Source: Apoda limacodes
Lineage: Eukaryota; Arthropoda; Insecta; Lepidoptera; Limacodidae
Assembly: GCA_946406115.1 (NCBI GenBank)
Contig: OX291561.1
Span: 6,130,273 to 6,194,272, forward strand
DNA: 64,000 bases
Direction: 5' to 3'
Below the pieces are notes generated by a model. The model was given only the letters and a program-made list of their open reading frames with translations, did no database searches and was not told where the DNA came from. Of the stretch, positions 12,893-23,300 are shown in pieces (position 1 is the stretch's first letter; every line of letters begins with the position of its first letter). The position numbers were made by a program, and so were the translations under genes.

Positions 12893-13060
12893 ATTTTTTT
12901 TTTTTTATACCACTAACGTGGCAAACAAGCACACGGTCCGCCTGATGGTAAGCGGTCACCGTGGCCTATGGACGCTTGCAACACCAGAAGTATCACTCGC
13001 GCGTTGCCGACCCTTCAAAAATCCAATAACTTCTTTCTTGAAGAACCCTAATATTAAGTA
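12893..13060 (-). repeat. 3' end fragment of a Jockey/BS-like LINE (family X)
   Basis: Shares ACACGGTCCGCCTGATGG, TAAGCGGTCACCGT, CTTGCAACACC and CGCGCGTTGCCGACCCTTC with the copies at 16025 and 47335. Those longer copies carry reverse transcriptase on the - strand, so this is the 3' end of the element in - orientation. Confidence 0.75.
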
Positions 13061-13633
13061 GTTGGCTATTTACTTCGATGTTCATATGCCCTGTTCGAAA
13101 TTACTCATTGCTGTAATCAGATACATTTTGGTCTTGCCTTTACCAAATTGGATTCTACCTATATGTATATTGTAATCCGCCATAACGATTCTCTAGCTTA
13201 TAGTTATGACGTATAAATAAGACGACCTTTTTCTACAGATATCATTGGCAAAGAATACGTGATCTGTGTGTTCTGAGGTTTTAATTTTATTTTGTAGAAC
13301 TTTTATCTTTGCTCATATAAACCTTATACTTTACAAATGTTAATATATTACATTAGTACTAGATATTTTTTTATTCTTAGAGTAACAGCCAAATTCCCAA
13401 AGCATACCTACTAAGGAGATAACTTACGTCATTTTATCCTGTAGCAATTTTAGCTTCTTTCTTTATAATGAACATATAGTATACTACTTGTAATATTAAG
13501 AGATCTAAAATTAACAACTTATAATAACTTACTATTATATACTTACTACTTACTAATAACACGTGTATCTACATAAGACGATGTGTAATGAAATGACATA
13601 GGTATTGTTTATTTCGCATTAAGTGTTGTCTGA

Positions 13634-13705
13634 CCGGTGGTGTGATTGATAGGCGATGCAACATTGATTGGCAAACCTATGGTTCAAATCCCGCTACTTC
13701 CGTTT
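13634..13705 (+). repeat. tRNA-derived SINE fragment
   Basis: A canonical box B, GGTTCAAATCCC at 13681, lies about 45 nt after a weak box A-like segment near 13636 (CCGGTGGTGTGATTGATAGG). A T-rich stretch follows. It is not a complete tRNA. Confidence 0.5.
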
Positions 13706-13882
13706 GGAGTATTTTTGTTAGGAATTACTTTTTTTTTTTGTTTTGACATCTAGTTCTCTCTCAAAAGGACCAGTTGGTATGAGAACTTTTTGTTTTGTTT
13801 GCAAGAATTAAAACACATGCAATCTAATAAAAATAGTTTTTATTAAAATTTTATAAATAATGTTTTTGATAAATGTTTTTTT

Positions 13883-14016
13883 AATGGTGACTTGTATTTT
13901 TATTATTATTTATATATATATATATATATATCCCCTATGGTTATAGCTTAAGTATTCGTTTTCGTAATGAAAAGAAAATTGAAACGTAACCATAAGAATA
14001 AAAATACAAGTCACCA
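13883..14016. mobile_element. Inverted-repeat element of about 135 bp with a (TA)n core
   Basis: The termini ATGGTGACTTGTATTTTTAT and its perfect inverse near 13998-14016 bound a short non-coding body. A second, inner inverted pair is TATGGTTA / TAACCATA. A TA microsatellite lies at about 13912-13931. Target duplication is unclear, so the superfamily is not assigned. Confidence 0.65.
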
Positions 14017-14133
14017 TTCATTTCGTAACGCTGCTAAATTTTGAAAATGAACAAAGTAAAAAAAAATATGTTATGTCTTAAATATATTGAAATGTAAAAT
14101 AATATCTGTAAGAAAAGTAGTAGTTTATTTTTA

Positions 14134-14235
14134 GGGTTCCGTGGGTAATTAGCGGAACCCTATTATTAAGACTCCGCTGTCCGTCCGTCCGTCTGTCACC
14201 ACGCTGTATCTCATGAACCGTGTTAATGTCCGGGT
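14134..14235 (+). repeat. GGTTCCGTA-family repeat fragment
   Basis: Contains AGGGTTCCGTGGGTAATTAG, GCGGAACCCT, then ACTCCGCTGTCCGTCCGTCC and CTGTATCTCATGAACCGTG. The same words occur at 19198 and, inverted, at 30600-30722. The autonomous source of the family is unknown. Confidence 0.7.
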
Positions 14236-14612
14236 GTTAAGTAATCCAATCCTGCACTATATGTGCTCGACAACATTTTGTTCTGCATAACGGGTTGCAG
14301 CTTATAAATTTCCCTCCTCTTGGTTGCGTGAGATCCAACGCTGTACGGTAATCCACTAAAAACCAAGTAGACAGATCAAAATAAAAAAAAATTAAACTAC
14401 TGAATTATATTTTTTTTTTTTTTTTTTAGATTATAATATTTTGATATAAGAATTATGATATAACATTAACATCAAATAAAATACTTACGGTAAAACCAGT
14501 CTCCAATTCAAATTTGAGTTATATTGTAACCCATATTATATAGTTCTATAATACGCATCCTCTCTTGAATATTAATATTGGCCTGCATATTATTTTCAGC
14601 AAAAAAAATTAA

Positions 14613-14820
14613 TAAAAACACCAAACAACCTTATCAACACAAGCAGTAAGATCCACAACGACAAACATAAAATGGCTACCTATGTAGTGACCGCATCTAA
14701 CTTAATAGCTATATAAAAACACCAAACGACCTTGTCAGCACAAGCACCCCCAGAACAAATCGGCAACGACAAAAATAAAATGTCTACCCACGTAGTGTCC
14801 GCATCTAACTTAATAGCTAT
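14613..14820. repeat. Two-copy tandem repeat, unit about 102-106 bp
   Basis: Each copy begins AAAAACACCAAAC, continues with a variable AACACAAGCA-like stretch and ACAACGACAAA-like words, and ends with CCGCATCTAACTTAATAGCT. Copies run 14613-14714 and 14715-14820. Confidence 0.85.
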
Positions 14821-14902
14821 TAGAAAATTGGTCTAAGCTGTTTAACTGAACAAAATTTTCATAATTCGTAAAATGTTACAAAAACAAAAAGAAAGGCATA
14901 AG

Positions 14903-14985
14903 GTGAGATTCGAATCCACAACCTGCATTGTACTGAGTACACGTATTAAGATCTGATACGTCTATCCACTAGGCTACGGATACGA
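14903..14985 (-). repeat. tRNA-derived SINE head
   Basis: On the - strand, a box A-like TAGCCTAGTGGATAGACG is followed by a box B GGATTCGAATCTC. The distance between boxes is longer than in a real tRNA and the ends do not pair. Confidence 0.6.
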
Positions 14986-16024
14986 TAATTTTCTTAGTGA
15001 AATTATTATTTAAAATATTAAATGAAACTAATATTACTTTACTTTTTTAAGTGTGTGAGTGACTACGCATTGCCTGTTTTGATTTGAAATTCTATATGCG
15101 GTTTTGCAACTTATATTTTTTGAATAAAAACAGTTTGTTTAAAATTTGGCAACATATGTCTAGAGTTTTTAAAATTAATTGATATTTTGTGTTATGATAA
15201 GTTAAATTTTATAAATAAGTAAGTACCGACTTAAATAACTTAGAAAAATAAAATATAAGCTAAGAATAATAGTTTATTATAATTATTGTTTATATAAAAC
15301 TCTTTTTATTTTCGAACTTTTTTTGTGTAACTGGGCCTTTAATTGTATCATCAGTCGACCGGCCGGAAACCAGCCAGAGAGCAAACTGTAATATATTTAT
15401 ATGTTAAAGGTTGCAATTATAAAATGTAATTTCTAATTCAATTAGACTTAATTGTATTTCAAAAATTAACTTAACTATGATTACATTACAGATTAACAGT
15501 AAAACTATGACTGCAGTTAACATAAACCGTAGACATAATTTAATTACTTTTATAATGGTACTAACAATTGTAATTTGTAATCTTAGTATTAAAATTTTCT
15601 TTCGTTTTTCTCTATTGTTTTTAATAGATTTATTATATTGAGGCATTTTTTGTTCTACTGTTACCTAAATTTCAATAAACATCACTGGGTCCTTATTTGC
15701 AATTTATTTTCGTATTCAGATAGTATAATTTAAGATATATTTGTCTTAACGATTACAATTACAAATTTTAATTGTTAATTTCAGTTACCTATAAATTATT
15801 ACTGGAGTCGAACCTAATTTGAAATCACATCTTTAAATTGCTTCAATCAATTTGTAAATGCAGTAATAATTGCATTTGCAGATATAATTGTAATCTAATC
15901 TAATTAGATTTTTCTTACCATCTTTTTGTAACATATTTCTTAGCATTTAAATAAATGTCATTGATAAACGTGCTTTTAATTTATTTACCTTAAGTTCCCA
16001 TGTAGGTTGGTATTAATAGACTTA
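14986..16024. other. AT-rich intergenic stretch, no gene seen
   Basis: No recognisable exon, tRNA or repeat boundary was found. A short TGTAATTTGTAATC-like motif recurs in both orientations around 15415-15900, giving a weak self-complementary pattern. Confidence 0.5.
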
Positions 16025-17655
16025 TTTTACCACTAAGGTGGCAAACAAGCTAATGGTCTGCCTAATGGTAAGCGGTCACCGCACAGTATGGACGCTTGCA
16101 ACACCTGGGGCATCACTCGCGCGTTGCCGACCCTTCAAACGTCTAATACCTTCTTTCTTGAAGAATCTCATATTGCAGTCTTCAGAGCAAACCTTGGCAG
16201 GACCTCATTCCTACCTAAGCGTTCGGGGGAGGAACTTCCTTTAAAACGGCACTGTACGTTACCGTTTAGGTTCTAAGGTGTGAGGATGAATTCCATGCCG
16301 ATGGCAAGCGTTGCGATGGTAGAAAGTAGCTTTGCACTCAATTTATTCGCCTTGTCTTGTAAATCATGTCTGAACTGAACATCGCTGGAGATGGTGTTCT
16401 AGAATTGTGAGACCTCAGTGAATGTGGTTTACTTAGCAGTTAACGCGCAGACTTGCTTTGTAGGGTTGAATCGGACCAAGTTTTCCCGTCCCCATTTTGG
16501 ACAGATTGGTCTCGATTTTAGACTCTTTTCCTCTACAACGGAAGGAGGGATGTTTGCAGGGCCCGTGTAGGACCTCATAAGCTCATAAGCAATGTATGTT
16601 GTTGATGGATAACATGTCTATACAAATCTATACTAATATTAAAAAGAGGCAAGATTTGATTGTTTGTTTGTATTGAATAGGCTCCGAAACTACTGGACCG
16701 ATCCCTGATGAACATAGGCTACTTTTTACCGCGGGAAAATGTTTCATTTCTACGGGAAAACGGGTAGTAAGAATTATCCTTCCGTAGGTACTTATCTTTT
16801 TGACATAACTTCTTAACGGCTGAACCGATTGAATTGAAATTTTATATGGGTATTTCGATGGTTTCTTGGATGATTTAAATTTTTTGGGACAATTGAACCC
16901 GGTAGGTGCCGCTGCTGTCGGTATGTCAACTACTAAACGGCTTGACCGATTGGGTTGAAATTTTGTATGTGTATTTCCATGGTTTCACAGACACGAATGT
17001 ATAATGCCATTAAGGAGGAAAGATTTAATTGTTTATTTTTCTATAATTGAAGAGTTGCGTTAATAACCTACGCCGATAACGAAATTCAGCGCGGGTGAAG
17101 CCGCTGGCAGGAGCTATTCATTTATATGCAGGCCAAACAGCGTAGGAGGCAGCACAGAGCCTTGCAGGACACCAGCGTTGATGTCCTATCTAGGCCTATA
17201 GGCTATTAGAGCAACTACCGTCAACTACGGCTCGTATGCGTCTGCCGGACAAAAAGTTAGCCACCCATTTGCATAAACCGTCGGGCACTCCGTAAGATGG
17301 CAACTTCGTTAGCCGTTGCCAGCCCCAATCGAACGCCTTCGCTACTCGTATGTCTAGCCTACATGCCAATGCCTCGCCCTTACTCAATGGGTAGTGCACT
17401 TTGATGTGTGATATATTCGAAGGTCACCGGTCGAGCCACTGTGCCGAAAGCCATATTAACGGTAGCTGACCAGGTCGTGTTTTTCTAACTCGCACCTTAC
17501 AAGCTGTGTGATGACCACATGCTCCATCACCTTGGAGAGAGGTAATAACAATTGGCCTGTAATTCGATAGATCTGATATACCGCTCTTTTTGGGCACCAG
17601 GTTCACATAAGCAGTCTTCCATGAAGACGGAAATTGTTCCGTCGCTTCAACCGGA
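16025..17655 (-). mobile_element. Decayed Jockey/BS-like LINE with a nested insertion
   Basis: The element lies in - orientation, with its 3' end at 16025 (same end as at 12893 and 47335). Its reverse-transcriptase region is visible in broken frames at 17196-17606: VPKKSGISDLSNYRPI, then LPSYGVPDGLCKWVANFLSG. Stops and frame changes make it non-functional. Comparison with the copy at 47335-48600 shows that 16627-17116 is a later insertion. The LINE clade is inferred from the motif style and is not certain. Confidence 0.75.
16627..17116. mobile_element. Helitron-like non-autonomous element nested in a LINE
   Basis: It starts TCTATACTAATATT and ends GGCAGGAGCTA. It sits between an A and a T, as Helitrons do (5' TC, 3' CTAG-like). 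The host LINE sequence resumes right after it when compared with the 47335 copy. Relatives lie at 25238-25503, 28729 (3' end) and 51007 (3' end). No Rep/helicase is encoded. Confidence 0.6.
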
Positions 17656-18310
17656 AGACATCTACTGCTGAACGTAGGCCTCCCCCATATGTCTCAACAA
17701 CGGCCGGTCCTGAGCCACCCACGTCCATCGGCTTCCTGCGGCTCTAACCAGGTCGGCTGTCCACATGGTAGGAGGCCGTCCCACGCTGCGTCTTCCGATC
17801 CATGGAAGCCACTCCAGAACCTTTCTTCCCCAACGGTTATCAGTTCGACAAGTGATGTGGCCTGCCCTCTGCTACTTCAGCTTGCTAACTTTTTTAGCTA
17901 TGTCGGTAACTTTGGTTCGTCGGCGAATTTCCTCGTTTCGAATTTGATCGCGCAAAAAAACACCAAGCATGGCTTTTTTCATAGCTTGCTGAGCGACTCT
18001 GAGCTTATTTAAGAGGCTAACAGTTAGAGACCACGTTTCTGTACCATAAGTCATCACTAGCGACACACACTGATTGTAGTATTTCGTCTTTAGGGACTGA
18101 GGTATTTTCAAAGTGGAAGCGGAAACTGGATTATTCAAAGTTAGACCTGCCTAACTGGACCACTTGCCCTAGGTATGTATATTCGTCAAAAACTTCGAGA
18201 CTAGCGTTCTTAACAACAACCATGGCGCGACATTGCCATTGAACATTGCCTTCGTTTTATCCATATACATCAGCACAGCATCGTTAGTACCAGGAACCGC
18301 CACGGTGACG
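17655..18310 (-). mobile_element. RTE-clade LINE, 3' part of reverse transcriptase, broken
   Basis: The - strand frame at 17872-18138 reads YYNQCVSLVMTYGTETWSL and, further on, LLNKLRVAQQAMKKAMLGV, LRDQIRNEEIRRRTKVTDIA. This is the typical C-terminal region of insect RTE reverse transcriptases. Further upstream (18150-18310) a broken frame resembles the preceding region. The 3' end near 17659 has the CTACTGCTGAACGTAGGCCT word common at RTE ends. Direct contact with the LINE at 16025-17655 suggests one inserted into or next to the other. Confidence 0.8.
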
Positions 18311-19197
18311 CACTCAAAGTTTTAATTACTCTCTTGTCTATTTTTAGCAGATTCCTAATGTTTTAAAGTAAGTTTTCTTCCCTTAGAGTAGGCCCTTCCG
18401 TAGACAACATAAACACAGACCGACGCCTAGGGTCCTAGTCCCGTCGCGACGCCCTCGACTAACGGCGCTATAAGGTGAGTGATAGAATTACGAACACGGA
18501 CTGTACAACAAACACCATATAAAGTAGTAGACTTAAATATAAAAAAAATACCATATTAGTACAAACTAAAAAGAAAAACCAAAAAATTCTAGTGCGCGCC
18601 GGAAGGCACTCTGTGCATACATTTTGTACAAGATCCGTTGCGGAGTGACGAACAAACAATCCTAATAACTTTCACATTTATAATCATTTTGTAGAATAGA
18701 AACAATAGTGCCAGTAACAATAACGTGGCGTCGTTCCTTCTGTCGTGCGTGCGTAGAAGGACTCAGACGTGTGTTGTGGCGGGGCGCACATAATACTATA
18801 TAATTTGTGCGGGGCGCGGTTAGACACAACTGGCTTGGCGCCGAATCGCCGTCCGGACCTGTACCGGGTTGGCCCGGCGCGCGTGAGAATTTTTGTATCG
18901 GACATTGCTCGCACTTTGCGGCTGGCCTTTTCGAAAATTGGCATAGATAATGTAGAGTTTTCCAGTCGACACCCATAATAAATCGTTTTCGATACATAAG
19001 CATGACCAATAAATCTACCACTATTGTTTCGAAAATGCTCTTTCTATAGAGATACTGCATGATTTTTTTTATTGCAACTTGTCTTAGGCCCCAGAGGTCT
19101 ATTCTCTCTATATTATATTCTTATCTTCTATTTTATCTGTATCACAACAATAAAATTCGACAATCTGGTAGATAATATTAGATTAAGGGTATGACTT
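18311..19197. other. Intergenic stretch with a GC-rich island
   Basis: 18410-18475 and 18770-18930 are GC-rich (for example GGGGCGCACATAATAC and GGCCCGGCGCGCGTGAG) in an AT-rich setting. Overlapping open frames exist on both strands, but none matches a protein I know. The block could be an unclassified repeat; it is less likely a promoter. Confidence 0.35.
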
Positions 19198-19640
19198 TTA
19201 GGGTTCCGTACCCACAGGGTTAAAAAACGGAATCCTATTACTCCGCTGTCCTTCTGTCCGTCTGTCACCAGGCTGTATCTCATGAAACGTGATAGTAAGA
19301 CAGTTGAATTTTTTACAGAAGATGTATTTTTGTTGCCGCTATAACAACAAATACTAAAAAACAGAATAAAATAAATATTTAAGGGGGCTCCCATACAACA
19401 AACGTGATTTTTTTGCTCGTTTTTGCTCGATATTGATAACAGCAACAGGTAAACGCTTGAAATCTTCACACAAGACTTAGTTATATATTCACTTTAATTA
19501 AATAAATAATTAAATAAATTTAATACAAATATTTAAGGGGGGCTTCCATACAACAAACGTGATTTTTTAGCCGTTTTTATAGATATTGGTACGGAACCCT
19601 TCATCCCCGAGTCCGTCTTGCATTTGGCCGATTTTTTAGC
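19198..19640 (+). repeat. Long GGTTCCGTA-family repeat copy
   Basis: Begins TAGGGTTCCGTACCCACAGG and includes CTGTATCTCATGAAACGTG and AAGGGGGCTCCCATACAAC. It ends near GGTACGGAACCCTTCATCCC. An inverted homologous copy is at 30314-30722, sharing the same order of blocks. The CCATACAACAAACGTGATTT block is duplicated within the copy (about 19390 and 19548). Confidence 0.75.
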
Positions 19641-19859
19641 TATACCATTGCATTGCCTTCGTGCTGGCTCTTACTGTTCAGTGAAAAAACCTGTTTGCTA
19701 TCTTGCTGTCAGTACACATGATTGCCGGATTTGCGAGAAATGGTGCGTTACAATAACAGCCCCTAAGCCTTCTTTAACGGAATTCTAAAATAAATGTTGG
19801 CAATATTACTTTTTTCGTTAAATTTTTTTTGGTTTGTTCGTTCGTTCATCTGTCATTTG

Positions 19860-19897
19860 CCGCCATCTTTTTTTCTCACAAATTGCTGAGCAGTGAG
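19860..19897 (+). promoter_or_regulatory. Nap1: Probable Nap1 non-coding first exon and promoter area
   Basis: A strong donor, GAG followed by GTAAGT, begins at 19898, and a 5'-UTR acceptor lies at 20280-20281, nine bases before the Nap1 start codon. The stretch CGCCATCTTTTTTTCTCACA resembles a pyrimidine-rich transcription start. The start point is not fixed by the sequence; cDNA would decide. Confidence 0.5.
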
Positions 19898-20289
19898 GTA
19901 AGTTCAAAATCTATGCTTTTCTTCTGTAATAAATTATATTATTAATAGTTTTGCTTTAAATGTGTAGTAAATAGTCTTCATGAATGAATTTGATGCTGTA
20001 ATGTAGTTTATTAAGTGCTCAATTTGAAAGAACAAATAGGCCACATGGCCGGCGGTTACTGACGGAATGGATGATTTTTAAACTGCGCATTATGTTTTTT
20101 GTCCATTTAACATTTAAGATTATGGTTTATATATTTGTATCGTTAAAATGAATATTTTTCTTTTTACACTGACAGCAAAGATGTCAATGCCGATATGTTT
20201 CGTCAGAAGATTATATATTTTTAAAAGCCGGTATAATACCGTAGTCAGTCAAACGTGGCCTTAACTTTTTTGTACTTTTAGGCATCAAA

Positions 20290-20393
20290 ATGGGTACTGT
20301 CGAACGTCCTGGTGATGCTACATCTGAAGTAGAATCCGGGGAGGAAGAAGCAATCATGGGTGGAGGCGAACTGGCCCAACAACTCATGAAAAG
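20290..20393 (+). CDS. Nap1: Nap1 coding exon 1 (start)
   Basis: Starts with ATG in the context ATCAAAATGG. It encodes MGTVERPGDATSEVESGEEE and ends after LAQQLMK plus two bases. The donor is GTTGGT at 20394. The nearby GTATAA at 20398 would leave phase 0 and not fit exon 2, whose phase-2 start decides the choice. The split codon becomes Ser. Confidence 0.92.
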
Positions 20394-23300
20394 GTTGGTA
20401 TAAACTAGGTTATGTTCATATTTCATTGTTCCAGCAGTACGTACTTCTAATTTCTATGATGTATTGTTCTAAACAATGTTTTATGCGTAGAAGTCAATAA
20501 GTGTATTGATAATTCTAACCTTAAAGATACCAATGACCTGTTTCTTTTAACGCGCAAAAGCTCGTAAGTACCTATGGCAAATTTTGCTATCGCGTAGCAC
20601 TGGCAGCAGGATAGCATATACATAGATTTTTTTTCCACAACAGTAACAGACAGCAAGCCATGTAATGACAATAGCTGAAAAACCGTACCCTTGTAGGGTC
20701 TAAACCATCGGTTCCGAACCTGAGGGTAAAACAGCAATTCTGCAGGGGTAATAAGGATGGTTGGTTATAGATGGTAACTTGTGATGTATGTAAGTACATA
20801 AGCTCAAAAAACCGTGGTCATTACTGTATTCTATCTGATTAGTTACATGGAAATATGACTAATTTCATGACAAGATAAGGTTCTGTGGTTCAATAAATTG
20901 CTGCTGTCTTTGAACTAATATTGTTCAGACTTAGATAATCATCAATCCAACTCTTTGGTGGTTAATAAAAAAACCGCCTTTTTACGGATAATTATATTTT
21001 TAAAGCCAAAGCAGAAGAAGAATAAAAATTTTATAGTAAAAAATATAGGTCCGTACATTAGCCGAAAGTAGAAACCATGGGTGCAAACTTTTAGAATGTT
21101 ATAACCATTTGTTAGATACCACTTATAGATGTAAAAGTGATCTCTTAACTTAAGTAATAGTAAAAACAAAGTCAAGAAACGGCCTCATTGTGAAAAATTA
21201 CTTTGACAATCTTTAACAATAACAACCAAAGTACCTAGAGCGCAGCGCGGTTGTGTAATAACATTTTGTTTTCAAATTGACATGCGATGTCTAGCTCTTA
21301 ATGCTGTCAACAAAACTGTAGATTTTCTAGGTCTATTCTAACTTTCACCTGCAAGATTTACTGAAATTGAGTATTTTAACTGAAATTGTTTTAATCTTCT
21401 TAACTCTGGGCATGATACAAAAATTATTACATGCATTCAGAAAATATGAAATGATTAAAAAGAAACATTTTCTAATATATTGCTTAATGTATTATATTTA
21501 ATTCCTGCAGCTCAGTAGTGGTGAGTTTTAGCAAAATGTAGTGGTGAGATATAACAAAATGTAGAGGTGACTTACAGCAAAATAGACAACAACCTTTTCA
21601 TATACACGGTAAAAAAGAATTAGTTGAGCCAAGAGAATATCGTTTCATATATGCACCAACGAATATTTACTTCATCTAAGATATTATTTCTCTTAAATAT
21701 TTAAAATAATATGAAGTTATCACAAGATCAAATTTCATTGAACCAGTAAATAAAACTCTATCAATTTGAAACAATATTTAATTCATTGAAGAAAAATATG
21801 CTTCTTTATTTGAAACACTTAGTTTTCTTGGGCGTAGAACTTCGTGCTTTATTGCACGGAAGAAATTTCTAGTTCACACAAGAGAATAGTGCTCTTAACT
21901 AGACTACATCAGCTCTTAAATTAATAACATTATATTTTAGTTTAAAACAAAAAATGTTTCGGTCCAAAATGACATAGTTAACCGTCAAGATTAAATAAAG
22001 TTTTTTTAAAAAGCCCTACGCCTCTTTTCTGGAGGCTTGGCTACCCGCACTGCCTTTATATGGACTTTGTCGAGCTAAGCTATTCTCGCCTTTAGCTGAT
22101 TATACAGCGTTATGTTTAATTATAATTGTTATGACTATTTAACGATCCTTCTTAAACATGGAATAAAAGCGGTCACCCATCCAAATACTGACCACGGTCG
22201 ACGTTGCTTAACTTCGCTTATCGTTTCTGATAGACGAATGCGACTGTTTGCTGGATGCTTGTGGTGCGGCGGCAAAGAGGAGATCTCCTGCCAGGCGAGG
22301 TGTTATGCCTGGGGACCGCCGTGGTCCACTTATCATTCTGTTCGGTTTTCTATATATACTCATGGACAGAAGAAACTTTGATAGCGCGATGTAGGACGCG
22401 TGACGTCAGCCTTGCTTGTAGCGGTATGATATGATCCGCTACAAGCTTTACAATTCTCAGAAAATAATTAACTGTAGGTTTCTCGCATAAACTGATACTA
22501 ATTTGACGCACAAAACCCTACAATAAACAATTATTTAAAATTAAAAGCCAACACGAAATCCTATGAAGGACAGTGATGAGATTCATTCAATTTTGAAAAT
22601 GCAAGTATTTACTTAAACGAAAAGAAAATTCGTTCAAAGGGATACTAGTTGATTAATTTCAACGAAAATGTTTAATATTTTAAAGCAGGTATTTTATTTG
22701 TTTCGACTAAAACAATAGTTTTAGCATAAAATATCAGATTTTGAGTCAAGAATCTAACAAATTCTGTTAAAATTATTATTTTCTCTAATTCAAAACAATA
22801 TTATCTTAACTGAACATTTCACTGGCTTTGATTTAAGATACAATTATTTTCATCGAAAAATATAGTTTTTAATAAGTGACGTCGCAGATTTAAGAAAACC
22901 ATGATTTTGGCGCAAAATAAATTATATTAAAGCAAAATATTTTTTTTTTTCAAACGAAGAAAAATAAAATGTTGCATATAAAAATGTATTTATTTTATAC
23001 AAGAACATTAACTGTCTTAGGGTAATTAATTTAAGTTTGGTTGATCTAAAACGAACATTTATTTGGTTAAAAAAAAATTTGTTCATACGAAAAGAAGTTT
23101 ATCAATTTCGATTGATAAAATGATTTTTTTTCTGGGAAATAATATTGCCTTCTGTGAACAAAATATGTCCAAAATAGTTGGATTTCTTGACTGAATGCAA
23201 ATTACTTTGGTGGAATAGAACTTGGAAACTCTTTTTTTTCCGTGTAGGTTGCCATATGTGTAAAAAAGTTAAGGGGCGTTTTGTTGACAAGCATTACACA

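Noticed and set aside
20395..20400. Alternative Nap1 exon 1 donor GTATAA at 20398
   Set aside because: It would leave phase 0, while exon 2 requires phase 2; the GTTGGT at 20394 fits.
22168..22240. Functional 5S rRNA gene
   Set aside because: Only the internal part is recognisable; the ends needed for the closing stem are absent.
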